64,000 nt of DNA. Source: Tsukamurella sp. PLM1 (lineage in GTDB: Bacteria; Actinomycetota; Actinomycetes; Mycobacteriales; Mycobacteriaceae). The notes beneath the pieces are model-generated. The model had not been told where the DNA came from and searched no databases. It saw only the letters and a list, made by a program, of their open reading frames with translations. Shown one piece after another: positions 31,903-41,021 of this stretch; position 1 is the first letter of the stretch, and each line of letters starts with the position of its first letter. A program made the translations under genes and the position numbers. The stretch lies in assembly GCF_023168325.1 (NCBI RefSeq), contig NZ_AP025688.1:3348001-3412000 (forward strand), given 5' to 3'.

Positions 31903-31941
31903 TTCGTGGAACGAATTCTCACGAAATCTAACACTCACGAA
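31903..31941. promoter_or_regulatory. Operator-like repeats upstream of the galactose operon
   Basis: Starting 14 nt before the symporter ATG are the palindrome TTCGTGGAACGAA (31903-31915) and two direct copies of CTCACGAA (31918-31925, 31934-31941) spaced 16 bp. All share an ACGAA core (TTCGT on the opposite strand). They are probably binding sites of the operon's DeoR regulator. Confidence 0.55.
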
Positions 31942-32025
31942 CATCTACGCGGTTGTTTCTGTTCTTTTTCCGCGGAGCCGATGCCCGGCGCTACCCACGC
32001 CCCTCGGCAGCGTGGACCGGAACAC

Positions 32026-32369
32026 TCAGCCCATGACGGCGACCAACGCGGTGGACGCGACCGCGACCACCGTCCCCGCCAAGGCCGATGCGCCCAGCAC
32101 GTCGACCTCCGCCCGTTCGTCGGAGAACGCCGCGCAGGTACGGCGCCGGCGTGCGGGAACCCGGAGGAGAGCGACGACGGCGTAGGCGAGTGCCCCGGCC
32201 GGAACGACGACGCTCCAGATCCGGTCGTCCATCGCGGGCAGGCACCGCACGCCGAGCACCGCGACGGCCGCGAGGCTCAGGAGAGTGCGCACCCACGCGA
32301 GCGACGTCCGCTCGGGCTGCAGCCCGGTGTCACGGCGCGCGGCGGCGTGCGCCCCCTCACATGGCTCAT
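32026..32369 (-). CDS. DUF202 family membrane protein, about 114 aa, one frame break
   Basis: Small membrane protein of the DUF202 family with the typical GLQPERTSLAWVRTLLSL entry into helix 1, a second helix (SVVVPAGALAYAVVALL) and a third near the C terminus (GASALAGTVVAVASTALVAVM). The natural start is ATG 32369, overlapping the stop of the preceding DUF202 gene in ATGA. From there the frame must change in the GGGGG run near 32352 (one missing G) to give MSHVRGAHAAARRDTGLQPERTS. Function unknown; family members occur as tandem pairs. Confidence 0.72.
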
Positions 32370-32734
32370 CGAAACCCGAGGGCGATGATGAGCGTGCCGG
32401 CCGCACCGACCAGGATGCCGCTCATGAGCGGCGCGAGGGCCGGCACGGGCAGGCTCCGGCCCGTCCTCATCGCCGCTTCGACGGCGCCCCATCGGACGAA
32501 ACAGCCGATCGCCGTCACCACGGCCGCGACGAGCAACCCCACCACGACGATCGCGCGCACCGGCGCCGACACGTCGGGACCGAACGCCTCGAACCCGACC
32601 GCCGCGGCGATCAGGCCGAGCGCCGTGCGGATCCACGCCAGGAAAGTGCGCTCATTGGCGAGCGTGAACCGCGGGTCGGGATCCACCCCTTGCGTGAACC
32701 GGCGCGGCCGCGTCAGCCCGCGGACGAACGTCAC
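32366..32734 (-). CDS. DUF202 family membrane protein, 122 aa
   Basis: First of a tandem pair. Starts GTG 32734, overlapping the acyl-CoA ligase stop by 4 nt (GTGA). Product VTFVRGLTRPRRF..., with the DUF202 signature RFTLANERTFLAWIRTALGLIAAAVGFEAFG and two more helices (AIVVVGLLVAAVVTAIGCFV, LMSGILVGAAGTLIIALGF). About three membrane helices. Role unknown; coupling to the catabolic operon suggests co-expression, perhaps by read-through only. Confidence 0.8.
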   Translation of the reverse strand: MTFVRGLTRPRRFTQGVDPDPRFTLANERTFLAWIRTALGLIAAAVGFEAFGPDVSAPVRAIVVVGLLVAAVVTAIGCFVRWGAVEAAMRTGRSLPVPALAPLMSGILVGAAGTLIIALGFR

Positions 32735-34404
32735 AGCGGCGCTCCGTGATAGAGGTCCCGGTACTCCAGCCGCATCGCCTTCTTGTCCACCTTGCCGACG
32801 CTGGTGCGTGGCACCGAGGGCACGACGATCACCGTGTCCGGTAGCTGCCACTTCGCGAACCGGCCCGAGAGAACGGGGTGCAGGTCGGCCGCGTCCAGCG
32901 GATCCCCGTCGACGGTGGCGACGACGACCACCGGCCGCTCCTGCCATGTCGGATGCGGCACGCCGACGACCGCGGCCTCGCGCACCCGCGGGTGGCCGAC
33001 GATCGCGTTCTCCATGTCGATGGACGAGATCCACTCGCCGCCGCTCTTGACCACGTCCTTGAGCCGGTCCGCGAGTTTGAGGTGGCCGGTCGGCGCGATC
33101 GATCCGATGTCGCCGCTGCGCCAGTAGCCCCCGACGAACTCGTCCTCCGTCACCTCACGGTCGTGATAGGCCGAGGTGATCCACGGGCCGCGCAGCCACA
33201 CCTCGCCGAGGCTCACTCCGTCGTGCGGGAGCTCCTCACCGCTCTCGTCCACGATCTTGATGTCGACCCCGTTGATCGGAAGCCCTTGGCACCGTTTGAG
33301 ATCCCACTTCGCCTCCTCCGGGAGCTCGCGCAGCGAGAACTTCGTACCGCGGTTCACCACTGCGGTCGGCGTCGTCTCGGTGGCGCCGTAACCGTGGATG
33401 ACGTCCGCACCGGTCTGCTCGTGGAACCCTCGGATCAACGCCAGCGGCGGCTCCGTGGATCCCGACAGGAGCCGAGTGCGACCGAGATCCGGCTTCTCGT
33501 CGAGCGCCATGATGTGCTCCAGCATGGGACCGAAGATCGCGGGAGCACCGTTGGCCACCGTGACCTCCTCCGCGATCAGCGCGTCGACCAGCACGCCGAC
33601 GTCCCCGGCGGAGTACTGCCCGGGAAGCACGATCTTGGCGGCGGTGTAGACCGCGGATTGCGGCAGTCCCCAGCTCTGCGCGTGGAACATGGGCGTGATC
33701 AAGAAGACCGCGTCGTCGAACGACATCAGGTAGTTCGACGCCTGCGCCATCGTGTGCAGCACGATGCCCCGGTGCGAGTAGTAGACGCCCTTGGGCCGAC
33801 CAGTGGTCCCGGTCGTGTAACAGGCGCTGTAGGCCGCGCGCTCGTCGATCACGGGCCATGCGTACGTCGCAGGCACAGAATCGATCATCTCCTCGTAGTC
33901 GGCGACGTCCGGTAGGGAGGTCTCGATCTCGGTGACCGGACGGTCCGCCATCACCACCCAACGACGCACACCCGGAGTGCGCTGCGCGACGGCCTCGGCT
34001 ACGGACAGTAGCGACTCGTCGACCAGGATCACCGTGGCGCCACTGTGTTCCACGACGTACGCCAGGTCGTCCTCGCCCAGGCGCAGGTTCATCTGCAGCA
34101 TGACGGCCCCGATACCCGGGATGGCCCAGTACAACTCGAAGTGCCTGCGGGTGTTCCAGTCCAGGATCCCGACGACATCTCCCGGCTGCACCCCGAGCGA
34201 TGCGAGGACGTTGGCGGACCTCTGCACTCCCGCATAGGCGTCCGCATAGGTGTAGCGGTTCCACTCCCCGCTCCGGTCGCGATGGACGATCTCCTGCTCC
34301 GGGTACGTACGGGCGGCGTGCCGCAGCAGGGTGCTCGTGTTGAGCTGGTAATCGTCGCCGTGGGTCGATGCGTGTCCGCTGATGATCTCGGTCATGACTG
34401 TCAT
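32731..34404 (-). CDS. AMP-forming fatty-acid--CoA ligase, 557 aa
   Basis: ANL-superfamily enzyme activating a carboxylic acid to its CoA thioester through an acyl-adenylate. Motifs: P-loop-like YTTGTTGRPKGV, GYGATETTPTAVV, YWRSGDIGSIAPTGHLKLADRLKD, hinge KSGGEWISSIDMEN and the catalytic lysine in SVGKVDKKAMR. Resembles medium/long-chain acyl-CoA synthetases. Its ATG overlaps the MFS stop (ATGA), and the downstream DUF202 start overlaps its own stop. In context it would activate the acid produced by the dioxygenase and aldehyde dehydrogenase of the same operon. Confidence 0.92.
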   Translation of the reverse strand: MTVMTEIISGHASTHGDDYQLNTSTLLRHAARTYPEQEIVHRDRSGEWNRYTYADAYAGVQRSANVLASLGVQPGDVVGILDWNTRRHFELYWAIPGIGAVMLQMNLRLGEDDLAYVVEHSGATVILVDESLLSVAEAVAQRTPGVRRWVVMADRPVTEIETSLPDVADYEEMIDSVPATYAWPVIDERAAYSACYTTGTTGRPKGVYYSHRGIVLHTMAQASNYLMSFDDAVFLITPMFHAQSWGLPQSAVYTAAKIVLPGQYSAGDVGVLVDALIAEEVTVANGAPAIFGPMLEHIMALDEKPDLGRTRLLSGSTEPPLALIRGFHEQTGADVIHGYGATETTPTAVVNRGTKFSLRELPEEAKWDLKRCQGLPINGVDIKIVDESGEELPHDGVSLGEVWLRGPWITSAYHDREVTEDEFVGGYWRSGDIGSIAPTGHLKLADRLKDVVKSGGEWISSIDMENAIVGHPRVREAAVVGVPHPTWQERPVVVVATVDGDPLDAADLHPVLSGRFAKWQLPDTVIVVPSVPRTSVGKVDKKAMRLEYRDLYHGAPL

Positions 34405-35731
34405 TTCGTCAGGGCCGCGAGCCGCTCGGCGTCGCGGTCGGGGTCGGCGAGGAACAGGACGGTGAGCCCGGCGACGACGAGCAGGCCGGCGCCGATCAGG
34501 AAGGCGAGGTGGTAGCCGTCACCGGGGATCGCCGCCGCTTGGATCAGGCGGCCCGTGACGTATGGGGCGAGGACGCCCGCGAGGCCGAGTGCACCGAACA
34601 GCACGCCGAGTGCGGCACCGCGCTGCGCCACCGGCGCGATCTGGGCGATCGCGGCGCTCCCCGCGGGGAAGGTCGCGACGAACAGGTTGAACGCCGGCAG
34701 CATCAGCAGGAGTTGCACGGTACCGGTGGTGAACACGAAAGCGGCCAGGCACGCCGCCGCGATGAGGATGTACACGGAGGCGACGCCGGCCTGGCGCGCC
34801 GCTTGGACACTCCGCGGGCGATCAGGAATCGGGAGATCGCCCCCTGGGAGAACATCGCGACAGCGCCCACGGCGGCGGTGGCGGCCATCCAGTTCCCCAT
34901 CGAGACGGTGTCCAAGCCCGCCACGGTGCCCAGGTAGGTCGGCACCCAGGTGGTGAGCTGCGCGGTCACCACGTAGCAGCCGAACCCGGATACGGCGAAG
35001 GCGAACCAGGTCCGCGAGCGGAGGATCCGGAGGAACGGCACGCGGCCGGCATCGGCATCGGTCGACTCGGACGGGGAGGATCCCGCCTGTGGCCCCGAGG
35101 TGGTCGCCTTGTCGTACGGCCCCTCCCGACCGATCAGCAGCCATAGCAGCGACCAGACCAGGCCGGCGATGCCCAGCACACCGAAGCACCAGCGCCAACC
35201 CCATGTCACTTGCACGAACGCCATCACCGGCGCTGCGACGAGCAGCCCCAGGCTCGACGCGCCCATCACGATCGCCGCGGGTACGTCACGACGGTCGTCG
35301 GGGAACCACTTCATCACCGCGTGCAGCGCGACCGGCGACGCCGGCCCCTCCGCGAAGCCGAGGACGATCCGCGCGGCCAGCAGGACGCCGAACGAAGCGA
35401 AGCCGAGCACCGGGAATTGCACGACCGCCCAGACCACCCCCATCGCCAGGAGCATCGGCGTGGTCCTGATCCTGTCGACCAGGAATCCTCCGAGCACGGT
35501 CCCGATCCCGAACAGGAAGAAGAACGCGCTCCCGATGAAGCCGTACTGGGAGGGGGTCAGGCCCAGGTCCTCCATGAGGGCCTTGCCGGTGAGACCGAGG
35601 ACGGATTTGTCGCCCCAGTTGACGATCATGAACAGCGCGAGCATTGCTGTGATCAGCCAACCTCGCATGGCCGAAGGGCGTGCGGGACCGACGACCGGGG
35701 AGCCGAGTGGGTGGGTTTCGATGATGGACAT
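34401..35731 (-). CDS. MFS transporter, anion:cation symporter (ACS) type, one frame break
   Basis: Twelve-helix importer of about 443 aa. N-terminal part: WLITAMLALFMIVNWGDKSVLGLTGKAL (an ACS-like first helix with NWGDKS), GFIGSAFFFLFGIGTVLGGFLVDRI and FAEGPASPVALHAVMKWFPDDRRDVPAA, typical of transporters for hexuronates, phthalates and other organic anions. The frame changes near 34795 (GGCGCGCCAGG), where one added base joins RFLIARGVSKRRA to QAGVASVYILIAAACLAAF. It lies between the aldehyde dehydrogenase and the ligase and presumably imports the operon's anionic substrate. Confidence 0.88.
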
Positions 35732-35764
35732 GGGTGTCTCCAGGTGGAACGGGCTGAGGTGCCG

Positions 35765-37207
35765 TTAGACGGCCGAATAGGTGGAACGCGGACGCAGGCA
35801 TGCCTCGAGACCCTCGGGTCCCAGCTCCCTGCCGAGACCACTCGCCTTGGTACCCCCGAACGGTGCGACGGGGTCGAGCATGAAGTAGTTGATCCCGAAG
35901 GTCCCGGAATCGATCGCTGAAGAAATCGCCTCGGCGGCAGTCGGATCGGAGGTCCACACCGTGCCCGCGAGCCCGTAGGCACTGTCGTTCGCGAGGGCGA
36001 TCGCCTCGTCGACACCGTCGTACGGCATCACGCTGAGCACCGGGCCGAAGATCTCCTCCTGGGCGAGCGCACTCGCGGGATCGACGTCCGCGAAGACCGT
36101 CGGCTCGATGAACCATCCGCGTTCGAGCGACGCGGGTCGGCCGCCTCCCACGACCAGCCGCGCACCGTCGGCGAGCCCCCGCGCGATGTGACCCTCCACC
36201 CGATCCCGCTGCCGGGCGGTCGCGAGCGGCCCGATGAGCGTGGTGGGGTCGAGCGGATCTCCGATCGCCGCACCGCGACTCAGCTCCGCGAAGAACTCGA
36301 CCGTCTCGTCGTAGCGGGAGCGGGGCGCGAGGATCCGCGTGTTGGCGACGCAGGTCTGGCCGTTGTTGATCAGCGTCGCCTGGAACAGTCCCTCCGCGCT
36401 GGCCGCCAGGTCGACGTCCTCGAGCAGGATCGCCGCAGACTTCCCGCCGAGCTCCAGGGTCACCGGCCGGAGCAGTTCGCCGCAGCGGGCGCCGATCCGA
36501 CGCCCGACCGCGGTCGATCCGGTGAAGGTGACCTTGTCGATCCCCGGGTGCCCGACCAGGTACTCGCCGATCTCGGCCCCGCCCGGCACGATGTTGAGGA
36601 CGCCGGCGGGGACACCCGCAGCCAGGACCGCCTCGGCGAACTCGTACGTGTCGAGCACCGTCTCCGGACTGGGCTTGATCACGACGGAGCAGCCGGCCGC
36701 GATCGCGGGTGCGACCTTGAACGCGGTGAGCAGATTGGGGTAGTTCCACGGCACGATCGCGCCGATGACGCCCACCGGTACCCGGTCCACGCGGACGGAA
36801 CCACCGAGGATGCCGGGGCGGATCTCCGAGAAGGTGGTGTCGCGCAGCAGGTCCGCGTAGTACCGGTACACGGCGGCCGGGAGGGCGACCTCCACCGCCA
36901 TCGCGGTGGTGACGGGCATCCCGTTCTGCTGCGCGACGAGCGGTGCGACGGTGCCGCCGCGCGCCTCGACCTCGTCCGCCAGGCGGTCGAGGAGGTCCGC
37001 GCGGGCCTGCGCGTCCCATCCCGTCCAAGCCGACCCCGGCGCCATCGCGCGGCGCGCGGCGGCGACCGCGCGATCCACGTCAGCCGGCGCGGCGGCGGGC
37101 ACGCACCCGATCGGATCACCGGTGGCCGCGCCGATCACGGTGATGCTCTCCGCCGAGGACGGGGCCTCGAAACCCCCGTCGATGAACAGCGCCTTCTGCT
37201 CGATCAT
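35765..37207 (-). CDS. NAD(P)-dependent aldehyde dehydrogenase, 480 aa
   Basis: ALDH-superfamily enzyme oxidising an aldehyde to the acid. Motifs: VGVIGAIVPWNYPNLLTAFKVAPAIAAGCSVVIKPSPET, cofactor loop VTFTGSTAVGRRI, general base in TLELGGKSAAILLEDVDL, catalytic Cys in FQATLINNGQTCVANTRIL and EEIFGPVLSVMPYD. Length is standard. Second gene of the operon after the TauD-type dioxygenase, which would supply the aldehyde. Confidence 0.93.
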   Translation of the reverse strand: MIEQKALFIDGGFEAPSSAESITVIGAATGDPIGCVPAAAPADVDRAVAAARRAMAPGSAWTGWDAQARADLLDRLADEVEARGGTVAPLVAQQNGMPVTTAMAVEVALPAAVYRYYADLLRDTTFSEIRPGILGGSVRVDRVPVGVIGAIVPWNYPNLLTAFKVAPAIAAGCSVVIKPSPETVLDTYEFAEAVLAAGVPAGVLNIVPGGAEIGEYLVGHPGIDKVTFTGSTAVGRRIGARCGELLRPVTLELGGKSAAILLEDVDLAASAEGLFQATLINNGQTCVANTRILAPRSRYDETVEFFAELSRGAAIGDPLDPTTLIGPLATARQRDRVEGHIARGLADGARLVVGGGRPASLERGWFIEPTVFADVDPASALAQEEIFGPVLSVMPYDGVDEAIALANDSAYGLAGTVWTSDPTAAEAISSAIDSGTFGINYFMLDPVAPFGGTKASGLGRELGPEGLEACLRPRSTYSAV

Positions 37208-37235
37208 GGTCGTCCTGCTCTCTTCGTCGCGCGGA

Positions 37236-38174
37236 TCAGAACGGCTGGTCGCCGTTGACGGTGACGCGCTCCATGACGCGCCGCTGGGGGAAGTAGTCGC
37301 TCACCGCGTAGTGCTGGGTGATCCGGTTGTCCCACATGGCGATATCGCCCGGCGACCACTGGTACCGCACCTGGTACTCGGGCACGCGGGCCTGGAACAG
37401 CAGGTACTCGAGGAGCTCATCGGCCTCGTCCTGGGGCAGGCCGTCGATCCGGACGGTGAAGGGCTCGTTGACGTACAGGAACTTGCGGCCCGTCTCGGGG
37501 TGGGTGCGGACCACCGGATGCTGGATCGGCGGGTGCACCCGGTTCATGGCGGCGATCGCCTCGTCGGTCATCGTCAAGCCCCAGGACTTCACGAAGCTGT
37601 GCGTCGCGGTCAGGCCGTCGATCTTCTCCTTGACCTCGTCCGGCAGGTTGTCGTAGGCGACGGCCATGTCGGCCCACATCGTGTTCCCGCCCGACGCCGG
37701 GAGCTCGATGCCGCGCAGGATCGACAGCTTCGAGGGCTCGCGACGGAACGAGGTGTCGCTGTGCCAGATGTTCTCCATCCCGATCGCGGAATCGTCCTTC
37801 GCGAGCCGGGAGATCTCCCGGACCTCGCCGTTCGGGAAGAAGTCGTTGACCTCGATGGATCCCCACTTCCTCGCGAACGCGATGTGCTGTTCCCCAGTCA
37901 GCGCCTGGTCGCGGAAGAACAGCACCTTCCATTCCAGGAGCGCACGATGCACCTCGGAGAAGGTCTCCCCATCCAGATCGGCGAGATCGACACCCTGGAC
38001 CTCGGCGCCGATGCTGACCCCCACGGGCCGGAGAGCGATGCGGCTGTAGGACTGGTCAAATACGCTCTCACCTGCGGTCCGACGGAGGTCGCGGGACCCG
38101 AAATGCAGCTTCGGGTAGCCCTTGTCGCCCGCCAGCGGGATGCGCATGAACTGAAGTTTCTCGGTCGTCGTCAT
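37236..38174 (-). CDS. TauD/TfdA-family Fe(II)/2-oxoglutarate dioxygenase, 312 aa
   Basis: Cytosolic non-haem iron oxygenase. The 2-His-1-carboxylate triad is visible: HxD in GMENIWHSDTSFRREPSK and the distal His in DNRITQHYAVSDYFPQRRVMERV, with the 2-oxoglutarate-binding Arg nearby. Family members hydroxylate the carbon next to a sulfonate (TauD), an ether oxygen (TfdA) or a sulfate ester (AtsK), releasing an aldehyde or glyoxylate. The following aldehyde dehydrogenase, importer and CoA ligase favour an alkyl substrate such as an alkyl sulfate ester; this is inference. First gene of the operon, divergent from a PucR-type activator. Confidence 0.92.
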   Translation of the reverse strand: MTTTEKLQFMRIPLAGDKGYPKLHFGSRDLRRTAGESVFDQSYSRIALRPVGVSIGAEVQGVDLADLDGETFSEVHRALLEWKVLFFRDQALTGEQHIAFARKWGSIEVNDFFPNGEVREISRLAKDDSAIGMENIWHSDTSFRREPSKLSILRGIELPASGGNTMWADMAVAYDNLPDEVKEKIDGLTATHSFVKSWGLTMTDEAIAAMNRVHPPIQHPVVRTHPETGRKFLYVNEPFTVRIDGLPQDEADELLEYLLFQARVPEYQVRYQWSPGDIAMWDNRITQHYAVSDYFPQRRVMERVTVNGDQPF

Positions 38175-38182
38175 GCATCAAG

Positions 38183-38198
38183 TGTGCGTTCGATCACA
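38183..38198. promoter_or_regulatory. CRP/GlxR-like half-symmetric site
   Basis: TGTGCGTTCGATCACA matches the CRP/GlxR consensus TGTGA-N6-TCACA at 9 of 10 fixed positions. It lies 9 nt upstream of the dioxygenase ATG in the divergent promoter region, suggesting cAMP-dependent catabolite control. Confidence 0.45.
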
Positions 38199-38238
38199 AT
38201 GACCACGCGGTGTGACTTGCCTCAACCTCGGCCCGCGC

Positions 38239-38260
38239 CGATTGTGCGGTGACACAATCG
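38239..38260. promoter_or_regulatory. Perfect inverted repeat at the pucR-type/dioxygenase divergent promoter
   Basis: CGATTGTG (38239-38246) and CACAATCG (38253-38260) are perfect 8-bp arms around a 6-bp spacer, ending 4 nt before the regulator's ATG. A further CACAAT at 38195 could be a half-site. Likely operator for the PucR-type regulator or for catabolite control. Confidence 0.55.
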
Positions 38261-38264
38261 ACCG

Positions 38265-39534
38265 ATGATCCACTACCAACAGGACATCACCGGCGGCGTA
38301 CCGCGCCCCGACGGGGTCGACCGGGTCCTGGCGCACGTCTCGGCCAGGATCGGCACCTTGGCGAACCGCACGATCCGCACCGCGGTGATCGCATCGACCC
38401 ACCCGCCGGAGATCATCGAGTCGGAGATGCCCGCGATCGCCAACCGGTCGTACGCCCTGATCCTGGACAGCCTCCGGAACTGCACGACGCCGTCGCCCGA
38501 GTCCCTGTCCTTCCTCCGCGAGCGTGCCGCGCAGCGCGCCCGCGAGGGCGTGCCGGCGCCCCTCCTGATGCACATCTGGGAGCGCGGTTTCCAGGACTTC
38601 TTCGAGGAGGCCGGGCGTGCCGCGGACCGGACGGCGCCGCTGCCGTGAGCTGGATCGGGGTGCCCTGATGCGACTCCAGGAGATGTACCTCGCCGAACTG
38701 GCGACCTCGTACCAGGCCGAACGCGACGCGATCGCCGAGGAACGGTCGGGAGCGGCGCCGCTGATCGCGCGGCTGCTCATCCTGGGCCAGGACGCCCGCT
38801 CCGACGCGGATCGCCTGGGTACCGAGCTCGTCGACAACTACGACGTCCTGGCACTGCGCGTGTCCCCCGCGGACGCCGGGCCGGCACCCGCGGTCCGGGC
38901 GATCGCCGAGCGCAGGCGGCTCCACCGCATGTTGGCGCTGCTCCGCACCGACTCCGGCCGCCCGGCCGTCCTGCCGCTCCTCGATCGCCACGGCGGCCAC
39001 GTCCTGATCCCCCGGTCCGACGGCGATGCGACGTCACCGGACCGGCTCGACCGGCTGCTGGCCGCACTGCGCTCGGCCGCCGGCGCCGCGATCCAGGGAG
39101 CGGCGGTCGAGAACATCCCGATCGGGGAGATGCAGGCGGCCGTGCGGCAGGCCGACGAGGTCCTCGACCTGGTCGAAGCGCTGCAGGTCCCGGCCGGGCT
39201 GCACCGTCCCGCCGACGTCTTCATGGCGTACCAGCTCTCCCGGCCCGGGCCGGGCGTCGACGCCCTCCTCGCGTCGACCACGCAGGTGCTCCACCAGGCG
39301 GACCTGCGAGCCACGCTGGAGCAGTACTTCGACTGCGATCTGGACCGGGGCCGCACCGCACGCCGGCTGGGCGTGCACCCCAACACGGTGAACAATCGGC
39401 TCAACAGGATCGCGGAACTCACCCCGTACAGCCCGTTCAGCGTTGTGGGCATCACCTGCCTCTCGGCGGCACTGACCGTCGACAGGCTCCGCCGAACGCG
39501 CGGCGAAGCACCGGTCGACGGTCCGCCCGGCTAG
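38265..39534 (+). CDS. PucR/CdaR-family transcriptional regulator, one frame break
   Basis: About 423 aa when repaired. The N-terminal helical sensor domain (residues 1-150) contains RSYALILDSLRN and RAREGVPAPLLMHIWERGFQDFFEEAG, the RsbT-antagonist-like layout of this family. It continues after a break near 38645 (CGCTGCCGTGAGC; two bases missing or one extra) as ELDRGALMRLQEMYLAELATSYQAERDAI. The middle resembles the degenerate GGDEF-like part, and the C terminus is the PucR HTH (RTARRLGVHPNTVNNRLNRIAEL). Divergent from the dioxygenase operon, it is the probable substrate-responsive regulator. Two separate genes are the less likely reading. Confidence 0.82.
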
Positions 39535-40934
39535 GCCAGGTCGTCCTGGCGCATCAGCTGCCGCGCCGCCTCGGTGACCGAGCCGGACAGCGACGGGTAC
39601 ACGGAGAAGGTCTGCGCCACGTCGTCGACCGTGAGGCCGTTCTGCACCGCGACGGTGAGCGGCAGGATCAGCTCGGAAGCGTTGGGCGCCACCACGACTC
39701 CGCCGATCACCAGCCCGGTGTTGGGGCGACAGAAGATCTTGACGAACCCGCGGCGCAGGCCCGACATCTTGGCGCGCGGGTTGGTCGCGAGCGGAAGCAT
39801 GACCGTGCGCGCCTGGTACGTGCCGTCGTCGATCGCGGCCTGCGAGACGCCGACGGTCGCGATCTCGGGGCGGGTGAAGATCGCCGACGACACCGTCTTC
39901 AGCTTCACGGGCGAGACGCCCTCGCCGAGCGCGTGGTACATCGCGACGCGGCCCTGCATGGCGGCGACCGACGCCAACGGCAGCACGCCGGTGCAGTCGC
40001 CGGCGGCGTAGATTCCGGGAACCTTCGTGCGGGAGACGCGGTCGACGGGGATGTAGCCGCCCTTGTCCAGTTCGATCCCCACGTCCTCGAGGCCGATGTC
40101 CGCGGTGTTGGGCACGGAGCCGACCGTCATCAGGCAGTGCGATCCCTCGACGGCGCGGCCGTCGGTGAGTCGCACGACGATGCCGTCCTCGGTGCGCTCG
40201 ACCTTGTCGGCGTACGCCCGCTTGACCAGGGACACACCGCGGTCGAGCAGCGCGTCCTCCAGCACCAGCGCGGCGTCCTCGTCCTCGTGCGGCAGCACCC
40301 GGTCACGCGAGCTGACCAGGGTCACCTTGATGCCGAGCTCGGTGTAGGCGTGCACGAACTCCGCGCCCGTCACGCCGGAGCCGACCACCACGAGGTGGGT
40401 CGGGAGTTCCTCGAGGTCGTAGAGCTGGCGCCAGGTGAGGATCTTCTCGCCGTCGGGCTGCGCGGACTCCAGCACGCGGGGCGACGCGCCGGTGGCGATG
40501 AGCACCACGTCGGCCTCGAAGGCCTGCTCCCCGCCCGACGGCGTCACCACGTTCACCTCGTGATGCGCCATCCCCGACGCCGTGGGCGCGAGCGTCGCGC
40601 GGCCGCGGATGATCCGCACGCCCTCGCCGGCGAGGCGGGCGCGGATGTCGGCCGACTGCGCCGCCGCGAGGTCCTTGACGCGAGAGTTGATCCGTTCGAC
40701 GTCGATCTCGACGCGCTCGAAATGCAGCTCGATGCCCAGGTCGACGGCGCGCCGGGTCTCGGTGCGGATGCCGGTCGAGGCGATGAAGGTCTTCGACGGG
40801 ACGCAGTCGTACAGGACGCAGGCGCCGCCGATCCCGTCGGACTCGATCACCGTGACGTCACCGCCGTGCGCCACCGCCACCAGTGCTGCTTCGTACCCCG
40901 CCGGACCGCCGCCGATGATCACGATGTTCGTCAT
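39531..40934 (-). CDS. lpdA: NAD(P)H quinone reductase, flavoprotein disulfide reductase family, 467 aa
   Basis: FAD enzyme homologous to M. tuberculosis LpdA (Rv3303c), which reduces quinones rather than lipoamide. FAD motif IVIIGGGPAGYEAALVAVAHG, Cx4C motif GGACVLYDCVPSK, NAD motif VVVGSGVTGAEFVHAYTELG, and IYAAGDCTGVLPLASVAAMQGRVAMYHALG. The C-terminal His-Glu dyad of true lipoamide dehydrogenases (HAHPTLSE-like) is replaced by SVYPSLSGSVTE, with Tyr for His, which supports the quinone reductase call. Position next to the Rv3304 homologue matches mycobacteria. Confidence 0.9.
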   Translation of the reverse strand: MTNIVIIGGGPAGYEAALVAVAHGGDVTVIESDGIGGACVLYDCVPSKTFIASTGIRTETRRAVDLGIELHFERVEIDVERINSRVKDLAAAQSADIRARLAGEGVRIIRGRATLAPTASGMAHHEVNVVTPSGGEQAFEADVVLIATGASPRVLESAQPDGEKILTWRQLYDLEELPTHLVVVGSGVTGAEFVHAYTELGIKVTLVSSRDRVLPHEDEDAALVLEDALLDRGVSLVKRAYADKVERTEDGIVVRLTDGRAVEGSHCLMTVGSVPNTADIGLEDVGIELDKGGYIPVDRVSRTKVPGIYAAGDCTGVLPLASVAAMQGRVAMYHALGEGVSPVKLKTVSSAIFTRPEIATVGVSQAAIDDGTYQARTVMLPLATNPRAKMSGLRRGFVKIFCRPNTGLVIGGVVVAPNASELILPLTVAVQNGLTVDDVAQTFSVYPSLSGSVTEAARQLMRQDDLA

Positions 40935-41021
40935 GGCTGCAACGCTAGCGTCCGCCGCACCGCCGCGTGCGGGCACCGTCGGGCGCGGCCCACCGGCGCC
41001 CGGGCACGGTAAAGTCCAACT

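Noticed and set aside
38265..38648. Separate 127-aa gene before the PucR-type regulator
   Set aside because: Its sequence is the N-terminal domain of a PucR-type protein and continues in the next frame with the missing part of the same domain; a frame break explains it better.
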